Shown: piece after piece, positions 28,188 to 36,819 of the stretch
Numbering within the stretch: position 1 is the stretch's first letter
Layout: each line of letters starts with the position of its first letter
Source: Bradyrhizobium sp. CCBAU 53340
GTDB taxonomy: Bacteria > Pseudomonadota > Alphaproteobacteria > Rhizobiales > Xanthobacteraceae
NCBI RefSeq assembly: GCF_015291645.1
Contig: NZ_CP030055.1
Coordinates: forward strand, 1,922,001-1,986,000
Direction: 5' to 3'
Length of the DNA stretch: 64,000 nt
Position numbers and translations under genes: made by a program
Notes under the pieces: generated by a model
Databases searched by the model: none
Told to the model about the DNA's origin: nothing
The model's input: only the letters and a program-made list of their open reading frames with translations

Positions 28188-28724
28188 ATGCACCGGTTAC
28201 CGTTTCGCCGCGTCGTTGCGGCGCTTGCAAGCAGATGCCGATGGCCAAGGCCCGGCCTCGGCACGGCGCTCTTCGCCGCGCGCGTGCTCCTCGCCCTTGC
28301 GGTACCTCCGATCGTATTCGCGCATGAAGCGCACCCTGCCGCTCCGCAGGCTGCCCTCAGCGTCGAGGAGACCGCTTTCCTGCAAGAGAACGACGCTGCC
28401 ATGACCAAAATGATGAACGACATGGCGGCCAAGCCGACCGGTGACGTCGATCGCGATTTCGTCGCGATGATGAACCCGCATCATCAGGGCGCAATTGACA
28501 TGGCGATCATCGAATTGCGCTACGGCCGAAACGAGCAGTTGCGGCGCATCGCCCAGGAAATCATCGTCGACCAGATGCAGGAGATCGCGGCCATGAAGCT
28601 CGCGATCGGCGAACCGGTGAGCGACATCGCGCCTGCCCCCACCCAGTCGCAACCCGCCCCCGTTGCCAACGTTCATCGTCATTCGAGTATGCAGATGGAG
28701 ATGTCTGCTGGAATGAAGAAATAG
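28188..28724 (+). CDS. Exported DUF305 protein
   Basis: A 178-aa protein with a long basic N-terminus and a hydrophobic export segment (about residues 28-48, ending PIVFAHEAHP). The DUF305 domain follows, with the signature MMNPHHQGAIDMAIIELRYG and the helix QEIIVDQMQEIAAMKLAI. The C-terminus is His/Met rich (HRHSSMQMEMS), like metal-binding tails. DUF305 proteins often sit beside copper or metal genes, so a periplasmic metal role is inferred. The start at 28188 has GGGAG six bases upstream; an ATG at 28161 is the alternative. It leads a four-gene operon. Confidence 0.85.
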   Translation: MHRLPFRRVVAALASRCRWPRPGLGTALFAARVLLALAVPPIVFAHEAHPAAPQAALSVEETAFLQENDAAMTKMMNDMAAKPTGDVDRDFVAMMNPHHQGAIDMAIIELRYGRNEQLRRIAQEIIVDQMQEIAAMKLAIGEPVSDIAPAPTQSQPAPVANVHRHSSMQMEMSAGMKK

Positions 28725-28733
28725 GAGCCACGC

Positions 28734-30203
28734 ATGACAATTTCGAGAAACACGATCGGGAAGAGCGCCCTCCTCGCGGCCGCAGCGCTTGTCACCAGCT
28801 CCATCGCGTGGGCAGGGCAGGCACCGGGCGCGCTGTCCTCTCCCGACATTCCAATCAGCCACCACGACCGCGTCTACGCGGCAGAACAGTTCTCGAATAC
28901 GGTCTCGGTCACGGACCCAGTCGACAACAAGCTGCTTGGCGTGATCCGGTTAGGCGATCCGCAGCCGGGCAATTTCAGCCCGTTGTACAAGGGGCAGGTG
29001 CTCGTTCACGGCATGGGTTTTTCGCCCGATCACAAGACGCTCGCTGTGGTGTCGATCGGCTCGAATTCGGTGACGTTCATCGACACCGCGACCAACGCGG
29101 TCAAGCATGTGACCTATGTCGGGCGGTCACCGCACGAGGCGTTCTTCACGCCTGACGGCAAGGAAGTCTGGGTCACCGTGCGTGGTGAGAACTACATCTC
29201 AGTCATCGATCCCATGAGCTTTGCAGAGAAAACACGCATCACGACCCCGAACGGACCGGGCATGCAGATTTTCTCGCCCGACGGCAAATACGGCTATATC
29301 TGCTCGTCCTTCAATCCGGAGACCGACGTCGTATCGGTCGCCGAGCACAAGATCATTGCAACGGTGAAGCAGGAGAGCCCGTTCTGCCCGAACATCGCAG
29401 CGACGCCGGACGGCAGCCAGGTCTGGTTCACGCTGAAGGATGTCGGCCGGACCCAGGTGTTCAACGCCAAGCCGCCGTTCAATGCGATCAAGACGATCGA
29501 CACCGGGCCGATCACCAATCACGTCAACTTCGCACACACCGCCAAGGGTACGTTCGCCTACGTGACAATCGGCGGCCTTAACGAAGTGAAAGTCTATCGC
29601 ACCGATGATTTCTCGCAGGTCGCGACGATCCCGGTCGGCAATCTGCCGCACGGCATCTGGCCGTCGGGCGACGGCACGCGGATCTATGTCGGATTGGAGA
29701 ACGCCGACGCGCTTGTGGCCATCGACACGACGACCAACAAGGTGGTCGCGAACATTCCGATCGGCCAGGCGCCGCAAGCGATCGCCTATGTTCCGAACGC
29801 GGCGCCGAACCCCGATGACCGCCAGAATCTTCAGGCGCTCGGCGTTGCCGGCCAGGTCGCGCACCTCGCGTTGACGCCGAAAGATGGTGCCAAGGGCGGC
29901 AGGACGCCAACCAACGTGTCGCTGTTCGATCAGGGCCTGATTCAGGTTCTGCAGGCTTCAGTGACGGGACTTCAGCCCCGGCAGAAATACGTGCTTGCGC
30001 TGGCGGATCATCTCGACGGAAGCGGCGCACTGCAGCCACTGGCGGCGTTCATGACCAATCCGGCTGGATCTGCTATCGTCAATGCGGCTGGCCCGATCCG
30101 TCAGATCGTCGACCGGTCTGCTGCCGCCACCAGGCGGTACCTGGTGATCGCCTCCGGCGACGCGGCCACGCCCGGCGAGGCAGTCCAGATCGAGGTGCAA
30201 TGA
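28734..30203 (+). CDS. Exported YncE-like beta-propeller protein
   Basis: A 489-aa secreted protein. A signal peptide ends at SSIAWAGQ (about residue 27). About residues 45-365 are a seven-blade propeller of YVTN/YncE-type repeats such as NSVTFIDTATNAVKHVTYVG, ENYISVIDPMSFAEKTRI, and DALVAIDTTTNKVVANIPIG. The last 110 residues form a separate region (VTGLQPRQKYVLALADHLDGSG) that I do not recognise. There is no haem or cofactor motif, so a binding or sensing role is more likely than catalysis. It starts nine bases after the DUF305 gene and precedes the ECF factor, so it is probably part of the same regulon. Confidence 0.85.
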   Translation: MTISRNTIGKSALLAAAALVTSSIAWAGQAPGALSSPDIPISHHDRVYAAEQFSNTVSVTDPVDNKLLGVIRLGDPQPGNFSPLYKGQVLVHGMGFSPDHKTLAVVSIGSNSVTFIDTATNAVKHVTYVGRSPHEAFFTPDGKEVWVTVRGENYISVIDPMSFAEKTRITTPNGPGMQIFSPDGKYGYICSSFNPETDVVSVAEHKIIATVKQESPFCPNIAATPDGSQVWFTLKDVGRTQVFNAKPPFNAIKTIDTGPITNHVNFAHTAKGTFAYVTIGGLNEVKVYRTDDFSQVATIPVGNLPHGIWPSGDGTRIYVGLENADALVAIDTTTNKVVANIPIGQAPQAIAYVPNAAPNPDDRQNLQALGVAGQVAHLALTPKDGAKGGRTPTNVSLFDQGLIQVLQASVTGLQPRQKYVLALADHLDGSGALQPLAAFMTNPAGSAIVNAAGPIRQIVDRSAAATRRYLVIASGDAATPGEAVQIEVQ

Positions 30204-30243
30204 CGTCCGGCCGAACGGCAAGGCAGAACAGGCGAGGCGCCTC

Positions 30244-30762
30244 ATGAAGGATATGCTGGTTCAGGTCGAACCGCTGATCCCCGCGCTCCGCCGCTATGCG
30301 CGCGCCTTGATGCGAGATCGAGCGGCGGCCGATGATCTGGTCCAGGATTGTCTCGAGCGCGCCGTCAGCCGTTGGCATCAACGGCGCGACGGCGGCGTGC
30401 GCGCGTGGCTCTTCACCATCCTCCACAATCTGGCGGTCACGCAATTTCGCCAGGCGACAGCGCGGGGCAGGCATATGCCGATCGACGATGCAGGCGAGCA
30501 GGAACTCGTCAGCGCGGCAGCGCAGGAGCAAAGGCTGATCTATCAGGACGTCCTGAGCAAGCTTGCCAAGCTCCCGGAAGAGCAACGGGCAGTGTTACTG
30601 CTCGTTGCCGTCGAGGATCTCTCTTACGCAGATGCCGCAGCAATCCTCAACATTCCCGTTGGCACTGTCATGTCGCGCCTGTCGCGCGCGCGGGAGAGAC
30701 TACAGCAGGAGATGGATGGCGTTGCGCCGGGAAATGTCGTGGCATTGCGGAGCGTGAAATGA
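30244..30762 (+). CDS. ECF-type RNA polymerase sigma factor
   Basis: A 172-aa sigma-70-family factor with only regions 2 and 4. Region 2 spans about residues 8-75 (LRRYARALMRDRAAADDLVQDCLERAV and RAWLFTILHNLAV). Region 4 spans about 105-158 (LPEEQRAVLLLVAVEDLSYADAAAIL and IPVGTVMSRLSRARERL). It would direct polymerase to a small set of stress promoters. Its stop overlaps the next gene by four bases, and that gene encodes a membrane anti-sigma protein. The group is probably ECF26-like, which is inferred from context only. Confidence 0.92.
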   Translation: MKDMLVQVEPLIPALRRYARALMRDRAAADDLVQDCLERAVSRWHQRRDGGVRAWLFTILHNLAVTQFRQATARGRHMPIDDAGEQELVSAAAQEQRLIYQDVLSKLAKLPEEQRAVLLLVAVEDLSYADAAAILNIPVGTVMSRLSRARERLQQEMDGVAPGNVVALRSVK

Positions 30763-31532
30763 ACCAGCGGCCGATCACCGAAGACGATCTCCATGCCTAT
30801 GTGGATCAGGCGCTCGCGTCTGAACGGCGTGCGGAGGTCGCGTCTTATCTGGACGATCATCCGGATGTGGCGACGCGCGTCGCGGCCTATGCCACTCACC
30901 GCGAACAGCTGCGTGGTGCGCTTGCGTCAATTGCGGACGAGCCGTTACCAGCCGAGCTGAATCTGTCGCACATTATCGAGAACAGGAAGCGACGGCCTCT
31001 GCGGGCGTGGGGCGCGATCGCGGCAGTCTTGCTTCTCGGCATCGGCGCTGTTGGCGGCTGGTCCATGCGCAGCCTGCTCCAGGAGGGATCGAACGGACTG
31101 TCGTCGTTGGCCCAGGAGGCTGCTTATTCCTATAACGTCTATGCGCCTGACCGCGTTCGGCCGGTCGAGATAAGGGCCTCCGACAGCGCGGAACTCACCC
31201 AATGGGTCTCCAACCGGCTCAAGCAGCCGGTCAAGGTGCCGGATCTTTCGGTGTCAGGCTATCGCCTGATGGGGGGGCGCCTGGTTGCGACGTCGCATGG
31301 CCCGGCCGCGATGTTCATGTACGATGATGATCACGGCGACCGTCTCGTTGTGCTGACGCGTCCGATGAGCGACCGCAATCTGGCTACGCCGATGATGCCG
31401 CAATCGACCGGCGACGTGGCAGGCTTCGTGTGGGCGGACGGCGGCATGGGCTACACGCTGGTCGGCCAGCTTCCGGGTGACACCCTCAAGCCGATCGCGA
31501 ACGAGATCAGGAAGCAGGCTCGCCCGATCTAG
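30759..31532 (+). CDS. Membrane-anchored anti-sigma factor
   Basis: A 257-aa protein with an N-terminal cytoplasmic domain (residues 1-75, beginning ITEDDLHAYVDQALASERRAEV), one membrane span (about 84-103) and a periplasmic domain of about 150 residues. The layout and gene position are those of an anti-sigma factor holding the ECF protein at the membrane. The protein contains no cysteine, so it is not a zinc-binding redox (ZAS) type. The periplasmic part could sense a ligand or the DUF305 and propeller proteins encoded with it. Confidence 0.85.
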   Translation: MNQRPITEDDLHAYVDQALASERRAEVASYLDDHPDVATRVAAYATHREQLRGALASIADEPLPAELNLSHIIENRKRRPLRAWGAIAAVLLLGIGAVGGWSMRSLLQEGSNGLSSLAQEAAYSYNVYAPDRVRPVEIRASDSAELTQWVSNRLKQPVKVPDLSVSGYRLMGGRLVATSHGPAAMFMYDDDHGDRLVVLTRPMSDRNLATPMMPQSTGDVAGFVWADGGMGYTLVGQLPGDTLKPIANEIRKQARPI

Positions 31533-31558
31533 CGGGCCCGCGCGCAGGCGCGGGCCCG
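31533..31558. terminator. GC hairpin between anti-sigma and cupin genes
   Basis: CGGGCCCGCGC and its exact complement flank a four-base loop, an 11-pair stem directly after the anti-sigma stop. The cupin gene converges on it from the other side, so it may serve both. Confidence 0.6.
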
Positions 31559-31570
31559 GATCGCGCATCC

Positions 31571-32020
31571 TCAATCCAGCAGCTTGACGTCGTCGGGCGC
31601 CTGCGGCGGCGTCTTGATCGCGATTGCCTTGACCTGGCCGCTGATCGGCTTGGTGCCGCCATGCGGTGTACCCTTGGGGATGATGACGAGGTCGCCGGGC
31701 TTCACCGTGACCTCCTTGTCGCCGAGCCAGATCGTTCCGGTCCCATCCAGGATGTACTGGATCTCGTTGGTGTTGGGGTGCAGGTGTTTGGGCACATTGC
31801 CGACCTGGATCGAAACGGTGGCGCCGTCGGCGGTCATGAAGGTCTTGGAGCGGTAGCCGACCTTGTTGGCGGGGCCGAGCGCGTCGCCCTCCATCTCGCC
31901 GGTATGGATGATCTGCGCGGTAATGCTTTCGGCGGCCAGCGCCGGCCCGAGCCAATAGGTTGCGCCGCATCCGGCGGCAAAGCCGGCGGCGATCGACAGC
32001 CCGGCTGCAAGGCGATTCAT
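31571..32020 (-). CDS. Exported cupin-domain protein
   Basis: A 149-aa single-cupin protein with a signal peptide (residues 1-30, ending ALAAESI). The cupin metal motifs are present: PKHLHPNTNEIQYILDGTGTIWLG with two histidines and a glutamate, then GDLVIIPKGTPHGG with the last histidine. It could be a small periplasmic metal-dependent enzyme or a sugar- or metal-binding protein; no substrate is indicated. It runs convergently to the ECF operon. Confidence 0.85.
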   Translation of the reverse strand: MNRLAAGLSIAAGFAAGCGATYWLGPALAAESITAQIIHTGEMEGDALGPANKVGYRSKTFMTADGATVSIQVGNVPKHLHPNTNEIQYILDGTGTIWLGDKEVTVKPGDLVIIPKGTPHGGTKPISGQVKAIAIKTPPQAPDDVKLLD

Positions 32021-32158
32021 GGATGATCCTCCCCATCAGGAATGGTTGTTATGCACGCAGGCTATTGCGCCGAAAGGCCAATGGCCAGTGCCGCTTAGCG
32101 GTGCTTCTCAAGCCCGTCATGCTGCTCTATGGTGCCGCCAGCCGAACGGAGGAAACCA

Positions 32159-33184
32159 ATGAAGAACACGATTGCCAGGCTCGCCGGTGCGCTGCTGGCG
32201 CTGACGCTGACGTCAGGTCTTGCCGCAGCGCAAAGCAAGGTGACCATCGCGGTCGGTGGCGGCGCCTGCCTGTGCTATTTGCCGACGGTGCTGGCCAAAC
32301 AGCTCGGCGAGTATGAGAAGGCCGGCCTGAACGTCGATCTGGTCGACCTCAAGGGCGGCTCTGACGCGCTCAAGGCCGTGCTCGGCGGCAGCGCCGACGT
32401 CGTCTCCGGCTATTTCGACCATTGCGTCAACCTGGCGGCCAAGAAGCAGGAGCTTCAGGCTTTCGTGGTCTATGACCGCTATCCCGGCCTCGTGCTGGTG
32501 GTCGCGCCCTCGCATACGGGCGACATCAAGTCGATCAAGGACCTCGCCGGCAAGAAGGTCGGCGTCAGCGCGCCCGGCTCCTCCACCGACTTCTTCCTGA
32601 AGTACCTCCTGAAGAAGAACGGGCTCGATCCCGCCGGCACCGCCGTGATCGGTGTCGGCCTCGGAGCCACGGCCGTGGCTGCGATGGAGCAGGGGCAGAT
32701 CGACGCCGCGGTGATGCTCGATCCTTCCGTTACCGTGCTGCAGGGCAGCCACAAGGATCTGCGCATCCTCAGCGATACCCGCACGCAAAAGGACACGCTC
32801 GAGACCTTTGGCGGCGAATATCCGGGTGGTGCGCTGTACTCGACCGTGGCCTGGATCAATGGACACGAGAAGGAAACGCAGGCGCTGACGAGCGCAATGC
32901 TGGCCACGATCGCCTGGATCCACTCGCATTCGCCCGAGGAGATCATGGCCAAGATGCCGGACGAGATGGTCGGCAAGAACAAGGACCTCTATCTTGCTGC
33001 GCTCAAGAACACGATCCCGATGTTCTCAGAGACCGGCAAGATGGATCCAAAGGGGGCGGACGCCGTGCTCGCGGTGTTCAGCCTCGGTTCGCCCGAGGTA
33101 GCCAACGCCAAGGTCGACGTCAGCAAGACTTTCACCAACAAGTTCGTCGACCAGGCCAAGAAGACCACGGGGAGCGCCAAATAA
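32159..33184 (+). CDS. ABC substrate-binding protein, NMT1/THI5-like
   Basis: A 341-aa periplasmic binding protein with a signal peptide ending GLAAAQ (about residue 25). The fold is that of nitrate/sulfonate/thiamine-precursor binders: GGGACLCYLPTVLAKQLGEYEKAGLNVDLVDL near the start, then GSDALKAVLGGSADVVSG and KKVGVSAPGSSTDFFLKYLL. It is the natural partner for the ATPase and permease at 26490-28093, although five other genes lie between them. The start at 32159 follows GGAGG; a GTG in the same frame further up is less likely. Confidence 0.88.
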   Translation: MKNTIARLAGALLALTLTSGLAAAQSKVTIAVGGGACLCYLPTVLAKQLGEYEKAGLNVDLVDLKGGSDALKAVLGGSADVVSGYFDHCVNLAAKKQELQAFVVYDRYPGLVLVVAPSHTGDIKSIKDLAGKKVGVSAPGSSTDFFLKYLLKKNGLDPAGTAVIGVGLGATAVAAMEQGQIDAAVMLDPSVTVLQGSHKDLRILSDTRTQKDTLETFGGEYPGGALYSTVAWINGHEKETQALTSAMLATIAWIHSHSPEEIMAKMPDEMVGKNKDLYLAALKNTIPMFSETGKMDPKGADAVLAVFSLGSPEVANAKVDVSKTFTNKFVDQAKKTTGSAK

Positions 33185-33214
33185 CTGACGCGAAGGCTCG
33201 GTAAATCAGACGTC

Positions 33215-33919
33215 ATGACGTCACCGACCATTCATCGCGTTACGACGCTTGATCTTGCCGTGCGGCCCGTCGTCTGGCCGTTCGCGGAGGAGCGGCGCGC
33301 CGAGATCGAGGCGCATTTCGCCGAGCAGCAGCGCGCGCGGCCGAAGATATTCAACGGCCGGGTGCTGCTCGGGCGCGATCCCGTCTTCACCGACGGTCAT
33401 CTCGCCGCGACCTATTTCGAGACGGACTTTGCGAGTTTCCTGGCTTGGCGCGACTGGGGCTTTCCCGACCCAGACGTGTTCAACGGTTTCGGCATGGGCG
33501 CGCTGCGCGCCTCCGACGGGGCTTTCGTGATGGGCGAGATGGCGCATCACACAGCCAATTCAGGGCGCATCTATTTCCCGTCCGGCACACCCGACCTCGA
33601 TGACGTCAGGGGCGGCACGCTCGATATTCCCGGCAGCGTCGTCCGCGAGATCGAGGAGGAGACCGGCCTGCGGCCCGCCGATTATGCGGCTGAGGCGGAT
33701 TGGCACTGTGTTGTCACCGGTCACTCGATTGCAATGATGCAGATCCTCAACCTGGATATGCCGGGGGATGCGGCTCGCTCGCGGATCGAGGCCAATCTGG
33801 CTGATCAGGACGAACCAGAGCTTTCGGCCATCCATCTCGTGCGCAGCATGAACGATCTTACGCCGACCATGCCACGGTTCGTCACGGCCTTCGTGGCGCA
33901 GCAGTTCGCCGCGCGCTGA
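33215..33919 (+). CDS. NUDIX-like hydrolase with a partial Nudix box
   Basis: A 234-aa protein. The region near residues 133-152 holds REIEEETGL, the second half of the Nudix box that binds magnesium. The first half is unusual: the expected Gly-x5-Glu is replaced by GGTLDIPGSVV. Upstream segments (PKIFNGRVLLGRDPVFTDG and TDFASFLAWRDWGFPDPDV) match a conserved alphaproteobacterial group. It probably hydrolyses a nucleoside diphosphate derivative, but no substrate is predictable. It follows the binding-protein gene by 30 bases. Confidence 0.75.
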   Translation: MTSPTIHRVTTLDLAVRPVVWPFAEERRAEIEAHFAEQQRARPKIFNGRVLLGRDPVFTDGHLAATYFETDFASFLAWRDWGFPDPDVFNGFGMGALRASDGAFVMGEMAHHTANSGRIYFPSGTPDLDDVRGGTLDIPGSVVREIEEETGLRPADYAAEADWHCVVTGHSIAMMQILNLDMPGDAARSRIEANLADQDEPELSAIHLVRSMNDLTPTMPRFVTAFVAQQFAAR

Positions 33920-34012
33920 CGCGCGAGGCTTGACATCGCGCGGCCGAGCCCATGTGATGGGCGAAAAGCAAAAACAAGAACTTGCAATGCACAATCGTCC
34001 AGGGAGGTTTAG

Positions 34013-35323
34013 ATGCGCCTGCGCATGGCTGCCCGCTTGGTACGTGGGCTGTTGATCGCGATTGCAGCGATGGGCTTGGTGGCATCGGCCCAAGCTCAAG
34101 ACAAGAAGATCAAGATCGGCGTGATTTTCGACCTGACCGGCCCGCTCGCGGGTGGCGGCTCCGAGCTCGAATATCTCGGCACCAAGATCATCCTCGACCA
34201 TTTCATCAAGACCGGCGTCGAGGGCTACAAGGTCGAGGCTGTCTACGCCGACGCGCAGAGCAAGCCCGACGTCGCCATCAACGAATCCGTCCGCCTGCTC
34301 GAGCAGGAGAAGGTCGACATGGTGCTCGGCTTCTTCTCGTCGGCGCAATGCGTGCCGGTCGCCGCCCGGGTCGAGCAACTCAAGAAGTTCATGTGGATCA
34401 CGACCTGCATCTCGTCTGCCGTGCTCGCCGACAAGAACTACAAATACGTCTTCCGCCCGCAAGCGAGCGGCGACCAGTTCGGCACGATGACGATGGACTT
34501 CATCGCGCAGAACGCCAGGGAGAAATTCGGCAAGGAGCCGAAGGACCTGCGTGTCGCCATCATCCACGAGGACGGCGCCTACGGCGTCGACGTCGCCAAG
34601 GGCAACGAGGCCGGTGCGAAGAAGGCGGGATTCAATGTCGTCTTGAAGGAAGGTTATTCCGCCACCGCGCCCGATCTGTCCGCGCTCGTGACGAAACTGA
34701 AACGCGCCAAGCCTGATGTCGTTTTCCACACGGGCTATAATCCCGACATTACGCTCTTGCTGCGACAGGCGCGCGAACAGGGTCTGAAATTCGCGGCTCT
34801 GGTTGGTCATGGTGCGGGCTATGGCGTTTATGAGAAGCTCAAGGAAGGCCTCGGTACCGACGCCAACTATCTCTTCAACACCGATCCGATCTCGATCTGG
34901 CTCACCAACCAGAAGACCATGGATCCGAAGCTTGCGCCTGTCATCAAGATGGTCGGCGATGAGTTCGACAAGATCAGGCCCGGCGTCGCCATCCGCTCGG
35001 CTCATGTGGGCATCGGCGCCTCCAACACCTACGTCTTCATGAACGACGTCCTGCCGCGGGCGATCAAGAAGTACGGCGGCGTCGATCCCGAGGCGCTGCG
35101 CAAGGCGGCGCTCGATACCGACATCCCCGAGGGCGGCACCATGCTCGGCTTCGGCGTCAAGTTCCACGGCGAAGGCACGCCAATGGCCGGCCAGAACGAG
35201 CGCTCGTTCCCGGTCGTGATCCAGTATATCGACGACAAGTCCTCGGTGGTGTGGCCCAAGAGCCAGGCGCAGCGCGAAGCCGTGCTGCCACTGCCGAAGG
35301 GCACCACCTACAGCAACCAGTAG
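34013..35323 (+). CDS. ABC substrate-binding protein, branched-chain amino acid type
   Basis: A 436-aa periplasmic Peripla_BP_6 protein with a signal peptide ending VASAQAQD (about residue 27). The body starts IKIGVIFDLTGPLAGGGSELEYLG. It is longer than classic LivK (about 370 aa) and resembles rhizobial relatives that bind amides, aromatic acids or similar ligands, so leucine should not be assumed. The start is behind GGGAGG. It opens the five-component transporter operon below, and a paralogue of exactly the same length is encoded at 62184-63494. Confidence 0.9.
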   Translation: MRLRMAARLVRGLLIAIAAMGLVASAQAQDKKIKIGVIFDLTGPLAGGGSELEYLGTKIILDHFIKTGVEGYKVEAVYADAQSKPDVAINESVRLLEQEKVDMVLGFFSSAQCVPVAARVEQLKKFMWITTCISSAVLADKNYKYVFRPQASGDQFGTMTMDFIAQNAREKFGKEPKDLRVAIIHEDGAYGVDVAKGNEAGAKKAGFNVVLKEGYSATAPDLSALVTKLKRAKPDVVFHTGYNPDITLLLRQAREQGLKFAALVGHGAGYGVYEKLKEGLGTDANYLFNTDPISIWLTNQKTMDPKLAPVIKMVGDEFDKIRPGVAIRSAHVGIGASNTYVFMNDVLPRAIKKYGGVDPEALRKAALDTDIPEGGTMLGFGVKFHGEGTPMAGQNERSFPVVIQYIDDKSSVVWPKSQAQREAVLPLPKGTTYSNQ

Positions 35324-35339
35324 CAGCGGAGCGGAGGCG

Positions 35340-36110
35340 GTGCTGGAGGTCAGCGGGCTGGTGAAGCGGTTTGGCGGCTTCACCGCCGTCAACAACGTGT
35401 CGTTCAAGGTCGACCAGGGCGAGATCCTCGGCCTGATCGGCCCCAACGGCTCGGGCAAGAGCACGATCTTCAACATGCTGTCGGGTACGTTGGCGCCCAG
35501 CGCCGGATCGATCCGGTTCGATGGCTCCGAGATCGCGGGTCTGGCGCCGCACCGGATCATCAATCGCGGCATCGGCCGCACCTTCCAGATTCCGCGGCCG
35601 TTCCGTCGCCTCTCCATCTTCGAGAATGTCGCGCTTGCCGGCTTCTATGGCCAGGGCCGTCACAGCCGCGTCAAGGCCGAGGAAGCGGCGGGTCGCGCGC
35701 TCGCCATGGTGGGCCTGCCGACCGATCGCCACGCCAGCGTCGATGGTCTCGGCGCGGCCGGCTTGAAGAAGCTCGAGCTTGCGAAGGCGCTCGCCACCGC
35801 GCCCAAGCTGCTGCTCGCGGACGAAAGCCTCGGCGGCCTCGACGAGGCCGAGATGGATCAGGCCGCCGACATGCTGCGCAACATCCGCGACGAGCTCGGC
35901 ATCACCATCATCTGGGTCGAGCACATCATGGGCGTGTTGATGCGCGTCGTCGATCGCGTCATGGTGCTCGATCATGGCGAGAAGATCTCGGAAGGTCTGC
36001 CGAGCGCGGTTGCCGGCGATCCGCGCGTCATCGAGGTCTATCTCGGCACCGATGCCGAGACCACGCAGGCTGCGGCCGCCGAAGCGCGCCGCCGCGCGGG
36101 AGGCCAATGA
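35340..36110 (+). CDS. ABC transporter ATP-binding protein (LivG type)
   Basis: A 256-aa ATPase: Walker A GPNGSGKST (about residues 36-44), signature replaced by the looser LGAAGLKKLELAKALA, Walker B LLLADESLGGLD, and switch histidine in WVEHIMGVLM. The long C-terminal tail with VYLGTDAE is LivG-like. The usual LSGGQ-type signature is degenerate (LGAAG), which is common in this subgroup. It starts with GTG behind GGAGG and overlaps the second ATPase gene by four bases. Confidence 0.92.
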   Translation: MLEVSGLVKRFGGFTAVNNVSFKVDQGEILGLIGPNGSGKSTIFNMLSGTLAPSAGSIRFDGSEIAGLAPHRIINRGIGRTFQIPRPFRRLSIFENVALAGFYGQGRHSRVKAEEAAGRALAMVGLPTDRHASVDGLGAAGLKKLELAKALATAPKLLLADESLGGLDEAEMDQAADMLRNIRDELGITIIWVEHIMGVLMRVVDRVMVLDHGEKISEGLPSAVAGDPRVIEVYLGTDAETTQAAAAEARRRAGGQ

Positions 36111-36814
36111 TGCTGGAGCTTCGCGGCGTCAACGCCGGCTATGGCACGTTCCAGGCGCTGTTCGACGTCAATCTCGACGTCAAGGCTGGTGAAGCTGTCG
36201 GCGTGATCGGGCCGAACGGGGCCGGCAAGACCACCTTGATGCGCGTCATCTCCGGCCTGATCCGCCCCTCGCACGGGTCGATCGCGATGGAGAGCGTCGA
36301 CGTGCTGGCGACGGCGCCGCACAAGATCGTCAGCCTCGGGATCGCGCATGTGCCGGAGAACCGGCGGCTGTTTCCGCAACTCACGGTCGACGACAATCTC
36401 AAGATGGGGGCCTTCATGAAGGAGGCACGCGGCCATTATGCCGAACGGCTGGAGGTCGTGTTCGACCTGTTTCCGCGGCTGAAGGAGCGCCGCCATCAAA
36501 TGGCCGGCACCATGTCCGGCGGCGAGCAGCAGATGTGCGCGATCGGCCGCGCGATGATGTCCAATCCGAAGCTGCTGCTGCTCGACGAGCCGTCGGCGGG
36601 GCTCGCGCCGGTCGTGGTGCAGCAGGTGTTCGAGCTGGTGAAGCGGATCCGCGCCAGCGGGCTGACGGTGCTGATCGTCGAGCAGAACGTGCAGCAGGTG
36701 CTGCGCGTGGTCGATCGCGCCTATCTGATCGAGGCCGGCACGATCCGCGCCTCAGGCACGTCGGCCGAGATGCTGGCGAGCGACACGGTCAAGGAAGCTT
36801 ATCTGGGGGTGTGA
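36107..36814 (+). CDS. ABC transporter ATP-binding protein (LivF type)
   Basis: A 235-aa ATPase: Walker [10 protein letters not shown] (about residues 37-45), signature MSGGEQQMCAIGRAMM, Walker B LLLLDEPSAGLAP, and LIVEQNVQQVL. The text and spacing are LivF-like; this group has Gln in place of the switch His. It pairs with the LivG-type ATPase as a heterodimer. ATGA overlaps link it to its neighbour upstream. Confidence 0.92.
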   Translation: MMLELRGVNAGYGTFQALFDVNLDVKAGEAVGVIGPNGAGKTTLMRVISGLIRPSHGSIAMESVDVLATAPHKIVSLGIAHVPENRRLFPQLTVDDNLKMGAFMKEARGHYAERLEVVFDLFPRLKERRHQMAGTMSGGEQQMCAIGRAMMSNPKLLLLDEPSAGLAPVVVQQVFELVKRIRASGLTVLIVEQNVQQVLRVVDRAYLIEAGTIRASGTSAEMLASDTVKEAYLGV

Positions 36815-36819
36815 GGTTC

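Noticed and set aside
33560..35617. 685-codon minus-strand frame across the NUDIX-like and binding-protein genes
   Set aside because: It crosses two well-supported plus-strand genes and a gap, shows no recognisable fold and is a codon-bias shadow.
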